Positions 60,818 through 64,000 of a DNA stretch of 64,000 nucleotides are shown here, one piece after another. A program made the position numbers and the translations under genes. Origin of the DNA: Runella rosea (lineage in GTDB: Bacteria; Bacteroidota; Bacteroidia; Cytophagales; Spirosomataceae). The notes below the pieces were generated by a model, which saw only the letters and a list, made by a program, of their open reading frames with translations, did no database searches and was not told where the DNA came from. The stretch lies in the NCBI RefSeq assembly GCF_003325355.1, contig NZ_CP030850.1:3038001-3102000 (forward strand), given 5' to 3'. Each line of letters opens with the position of its first letter. The stretch's first letter is position 1.

Positions 60818-62335
60818 ATGACCTATCGTGAGTTGAAGTCTAAACAGCTTCTCAAAATCCACACGCTTGGAGAGTTAAAAGCGGCGGGTTATCAGCCAAA
60901 GTCCATTAAACAGGAATTAAGAGATAATCTTATTGAAAAATTACGGGCCAAAGAATCGGTTTTCCCAGGTATTTGGGGTTATGAGGATACCGTTATTCCT
61001 GATGTGGAACGGGCGATTTTGTCAATGCACCACATCAATCTATTGGGATTGAGAGGGCAAGCCAAAACACGTATCGCACGATTAATGGTCAATTTGTTGG
61101 ATGAGTACATCCCTGTGGTGGCTGGCTCAGACCTGAACGACGACCCTTTGGAGCCGCTTTCGCGTTTTGCCCGGGATATCATCCATGAAAAAGGAGACGA
61201 TACCCCAATTGGGTGGATGCACCGCGACGATCGCTACGCCGAAAAACTCGCCACGCCCGACGTTTCCATCGCTGACTTAATTGGAGATGTTGACCCCATC
61301 AAAGCGGCTACGCTCAAGCTACCTTACTCAGATGAGCGCGTTATCCACTTTGGGCTTATTCCACGTTCGCACCGTTGTATCTTTGTCATCAACGAGTTAC
61401 CCGATTTGCAGGCACGTATTCAGGTTTCTTTGTTCAATATTTTGCAAGAAGGAGATATTCAGATTCGCGGCTTTAAACTTCGTTTACCGCTGGATATTCA
61501 ATTTGTGTTTACCGCCAACCCCGAAGACTATACCAATCGGGGGAGTATTGTGACTCCTCTAAAAGACCGGATTGACAGTCAAATTGTTACGCACTATCCT
61601 AAATCGCTGGAAATTGGCCGCAAGATTACGCAGCAAGAAGCAATTGTCAAAACAGAACAAAAAGGCATGATTAAGACCAATGAAATCATCAAAGATTTGA
61701 TTGAGCAGATTGCCTTTGAAGCCCGCGAAAGCGAATACGTGGATTCTAAAAGCGGGGTATCGGCTCGCCTAACGATTGCGGCTTACGAAAACCTACTTTC
61801 TGCGGCGGAGCGGCGCGTACTTCTGAACGGTGAAAAAGAAACCTATGTACGTATTTCTGACCTTTATGGCGTAGTGCCGGCTATCTGTGGAAAGGTGGAA
61901 TTGGTCTATGAAGGCGAAGTAGAAGGCCCAGTAATTGTGGCCCAAAATCTGATAGGCAAAGCCATTCGTACCCAATTCCTGAATTATTTCATCAACCCCG
62001 AATCCTTAAAGAAGAAAAAGGGCGCTAAAAATCCTTTCCAAAAAATTCAGGACTGGTTTGGTGAAAATGAAATGGATATTTTGAGCGACCTCACCAATCG
62101 TGAATACGAAGCGCGTTTGCGTACCATTGAAGGTCTGGACGACTTGGTGGATGATTTCCACCGGGGATTGAGTCGCGAAGAAAAACTGTTTTTAATGGAA
62201 TTTGCCCTACACGGAATGGCCGAATACTCACTTGTGGGCAAGCAAGCGATGGATAACGGGCTTCATTTTAAAGATTTGCTCAGCAGTATGTTTTCAGGCC
62301 CCGATGCTGACGACGACGACGACGATGTGTTTTAA
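60818..62335 (+). CDS. ChlI/MoxR-like AAA+ ATPase (magnesium-chelatase type)
   Basis: 505 aa. The AAA+ module (about residues 60-330) has a P-loop-like NLLGLRGQAKTRIARLM and a Walker B-like segment RCIFVINELPDLQARIQVSLFNILQEGDIQIRG, in which Asn stands where most family members have the first Asp. Sensor region LDIQFVFTANPEDYTNRG follows. A C-terminal helical lid ends in an Asp-rich tail (DADDDDDDVF). Family members usually work with a VWA-domain partner; none is adjacent. It is expected to act as a chaperone-type ATPase; target unknown. Confidence 0.85.
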   Translation: MTYRELKSKQLLKIHTLGELKAAGYQPKSIKQELRDNLIEKLRAKESVFPGIWGYEDTVIPDVERAILSMHHINLLGLRGQAKTRIARLMVNLLDEYIPVVAGSDLNDDPLEPLSRFARDIIHEKGDDTPIGWMHRDDRYAEKLATPDVSIADLIGDVDPIKAATLKLPYSDERVIHFGLIPRSHRCIFVINELPDLQARIQVSLFNILQEGDIQIRGFKLRLPLDIQFVFTANPEDYTNRGSIVTPLKDRIDSQIVTHYPKSLEIGRKITQQEAIVKTEQKGMIKTNEIIKDLIEQIAFEARESEYVDSKSGVSARLTIAAYENLLSAAERRVLLNGEKETYVRISDLYGVVPAICGKVELVYEGEVEGPVIVAQNLIGKAIRTQFLNYFINPESLKKKKGAKNPFQKIQDWFGENEMDILSDLTNREYEARLRTIEGLDDLVDDFHRGLSREEKLFLMEFALHGMAEYSLVGKQAMDNGLHFKDLLSSMFSGPDADDDDDDVF

Positions 62336-62351
62336 TTTTAAATACTAAAGC

Positions 62352-62399
62352 GTCTAACCTAAACGCCCGGCCAAATTTGGCTGGGCGTTTAGGTTAGAC
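62352..62399. terminator. Long bidirectional terminator hairpin
   Basis: Arms of 21 bp (starting GTCTAACCTAAACGCCC) around AAATTT, with a single G-U pair. It lies between the ATPase gene and the convergent gene at 62394, whose stop codon is inside the right arm. Confidence 0.8.
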
Positions 62400-63398
62400 A
62401 GCTAGTCGTCGATTAGGTCGGAGGGAATCCAATAACGGTCGGGTGTTTTGTTGTAAGCGCTGTTTTACGAATCCATCGCGCAAATAAGCGGGAAGCGCAT
62501 CAATCCACTGCGTATACTCGTCTATCCCTACCGCTTTTGCTATGTAACATTCATGGACAAAATTGAGGTACTTCACGATGTTGAGCAAAGAATGGTGAAA
62601 TTGAGAAATATCGATATCTGCTTCAACAAACCGCTCTAATTCGCGCTGAGTGCCTGATACTTTTAGTCTTGCCATTATGTCGAAATAGGTCGTAACACCC
62701 ATACTTTTGGCAATTTGTTCCCAATTTCGTACCCCAAACTTCGTCAATATCTTTCCCGTCTTGGTACGGAGTGCCTTTTCAGGATTAGCCTGTAAACGCT
62801 GCCGAAACACTCGCGCCGATATGTTACGCGTAGTTTTCAGAAATTGAGCCACGTGTGCTTCCGCCTGCTTAGGCGTTTGGATAGGCAATAAAAGGGCTTG
62901 CTCATCGCTATCAAGCAAATGATGAAGGCTATAGTGCCCAACAGGGCCCTCCGCGTAAAAACTCACCGATTTAGGATACCAGCCTTTGACCACATACCCG
63001 TTGATAATCTGCCTGATAATGGCTTCAGCATTCACATTAATCCCCTGAATGGCTAGAAAAGCCTTGGCGCTATATAACACGCTATAATATGCCTGGGGAA
63101 AGGTGGAGTGAAGGGCATATTTGAGAAAATTCTTGTCAGGATTGGCCGCGGTAGTTCTCAATGTGTATTCTGCATTCCACGCGTTGAGGAGCCATTTTTT
63201 GGTGAGATTTAGGCGTTCAGCTTCCTGCTTTGGGTGGAACCTCCGCAACCCGGCCAAATGCCCGATTTTGTTCGAACCTGCCAAATGACGAATGTGGTAA
63301 TCAATCCCTCTAAAGTGATTTAAAAACACCTGTGCAGGAATGGATTTTTTCCACTGCTCATCAGCATTTATTAATTGATTTTCTGGCTGCTCTATCAT
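62394..63398 (-). CDS. Unrecognised 334-aa protein, possibly HEPN-like
   Basis: 334 aa, basic, with no signal peptide or clear membrane segment. Residues around 99-118 (TFPQAYYSVLYSAKAFLAIQG) resemble the helix of HEPN-type proteins (AYYAMFHAARALL pattern), and FRGIDYHIRHLAG near residue 29 contains R-x4-H. The C-terminal half is helical (SGTQRELERFVEADIDISQFHHSLLNIVKYLN). No family was identified with confidence. It is convergent with the ATPase gene. Confidence 0.55.
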   Translation of the reverse strand: MIEQPENQLINADEQWKKSIPAQVFLNHFRGIDYHIRHLAGSNKIGHLAGLRRFHPKQEAERLNLTKKWLLNAWNAEYTLRTTAANPDKNFLKYALHSTFPQAYYSVLYSAKAFLAIQGINVNAEAIIRQIINGYVVKGWYPKSVSFYAEGPVGHYSLHHLLDSDEQALLLPIQTPKQAEAHVAQFLKTTRNISARVFRQRLQANPEKALRTKTGKILTKFGVRNWEQIAKSMGVTTYFDIMARLKVSGTQRELERFVEADIDISQFHHSLLNIVKYLNFVHECYIAKAVGIDEYTQWIDALPAYLRDGFVKQRLQQNTRPLLDSLRPNRRLAV

Positions 63399-63553
63399 TG
63401 TTTTTGGTATTATTTTAATAAAACATCATTGTTACTAAACAACGAAAAACGGCCTTGAAAAGTTCATTAAAAATCCATCTCAAATTATAGCACATACACT
63501 TAATTATCAGATAGTTAATTGATTAATTTTACACCTAAAACCAGCCACTTTTT

Positions 63554-63576
63554 AGCCTTTAAAAAGGCTGCTTTTT
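63554..63576 (+). terminator. Stem-loop before the TPR lipoprotein gene
   Basis: AGCCTTT/AAAGGCT stem (63554-63560 and 63563-63569) followed by GCTTTTTT on the plus strand. It lies in the 279-bp gap 63399-63677, upstream of the lipoprotein's promoter, and may protect it from read-through. Confidence 0.55.
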
Positions 63577-63648
63577 TCGTATGATTTTTCCAACAAACAA
63601 GGTTTTAATTAAAAAAACCGGTTTCGGTAAAACCTCCGAGGAAGGCAT

Positions 63649-63656
63649 TATCTTTG
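63649..63656 (+). promoter_or_regulatory. -7 promoter box of the TPR lipoprotein gene
   Basis: TATCTTTG matches TAnnTTTG, 22 bp before the ATG at 63678. Confidence 0.5.
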
Positions 63657-63677
63657 TGACTTCAATATTGATTGTTT

Positions 63678-64000
63678 ATGGCCACATTTCTCTTCAAAAA
63701 AGCCCCTACCCTAAAAACCCTCATCCAATTCGTTTTTTCGGGCTACGTTATCATTTTGTCCTTGTTAACATTGGTTCTCACGGCTTGTTCTGACCAAAAT
63801 CAGAGTGAAGCTGCGCAGTTTTTTTTAAAGGGAAATCTTGCGTTGGAACAAAAAGAATACGCCAACGCCATTCGCTACTACGACGAGGCATTGGAGAAAA
63901 AGAAGGATTTTGCAGATGTTCACAGCAATCGCGGGATTGCTTATTTGCGGATAGGCGAGTTGGACAAGGCCTTGCAGGATTTTAATCAGGCCCTTGAGAT
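63678..64000 (+). CDS. TPR-repeat lipoprotein, N-terminal part (cut by window end)
   Basis: The first 107 codons are in the window and the frame is still open at the end. A hydrophobic leader ends in a lipobox LVLTAC (Cys37), followed by TPR units: FFLKGNLALEQKEYANAIRYYDEALEKK and VHSNRGIAYLRIGELDKALQDFNQALE. It is an outer-membrane or periplasmic lipoprotein that probably binds partner proteins. A -7 box lies 22 bp upstream. The rest of the gene, and so any catalytic domain, is unseen. Confidence 0.85.
   Translation, partial: MATFLFKKAPTLKTLIQFVFSGYVIILSLLTLVLTACSDQNQSEAAQFFLKGNLALEQKEYANAIRYYDEALEKKKDFADVHSNRGIAYLRIGELDKALQDFNQALE

Overview
The window is chromosomal DNA of a Bacteroidota bacterium, most likely a Cytophagales/Spirosomataceae member (Runella- or Dyadobacter-like; this is an inference). 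The grounds are two SusC/SusD pairs, many Bacteroidota-type -7 promoter boxes (TAnnTTTG), few clear Shine-Dalgarno sequences, and the gene families present.

Positions 1-18.6 kb hold a fucan/fucoside utilisation locus. One long minus-strand array runs from susC (16245) through susD, a GH95 fucosidase, GH29 fucosidases, a sulfatase, L-fuconate dehydratase, an L-fucose dehydrogenase-like SDR, a sugar mutarotase and FucP, into a further GH29 gene cut by the window start. It would import fucosylated, sulfated glycans, strip sulfate and fucose in the periplasm, bring in L-fucose and oxidise it by the non-phosphorylating route. Divergent AraC-type and LacI-type regulators flank it; the LacI protein has an unusual N-terminal zinc ribbon. 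Positions 18.7-26 kb carry an MFS exporter, a DUF5522 protein, a leucine-rich-repeat protein and MutS.

Positions 26-39 kb form a second glycan region: a GH109 N-acetylgalactosaminidase, a NagB-type deaminase, a second SusC/SusD pair, an exported TIM-barrel isomerase, a GMC oxidoreductase with its gluconate-dehydrogenase-subunit-3 partner, a carbohydrate esterase and a second sulfatase. At 38.9-40.9 kb lies a two-gene RNA-repair operon: a T4 Rnl1-like RNA ligase followed by a T4 Pnkp-like kinase-phosphatase.

Positions 41003-50761 are an AT-rich integrated element in the 3' end of a tRNA-Asn gene, bounded by a 14-bp direct repeat of the tRNA end. It carries a phage-like divergent control region (XRE repressor and a small Cro-like protein with repeated TTTGATTA boxes), an IntDOT-like tyrosine recombinase, a VapE/VirE ATPase, a toprim primase-like protein with an iteron-like region before it, and a small zinc-ribbon protein. 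Its cargo is a three-gene operon: a TPR protein with an HExxH peptidase motif, a MazG-like NTP pyrophosphohydrolase, and a PD-(D/E)XK nuclease-DUF2075 helicase. This cargo is the best candidate in the window for an undescribed, probably anti-phage, system.

Positions 51-64 kb are mainly housekeeping and envelope genes: rsmG, a GT2 glycosyltransferase, tgt, an OmpA-family protein, a UDP-sugar dehydrogenase, UDP-galactopyranose mutase, a membrane Fe-S oxidoreductase, a ChlI/MoxR-like AAA+ ATPase, an unrecognised 334-aa protein, and a TPR lipoprotein cut by the window end. No CRISPR array, rRNA or insertion sequence was seen.
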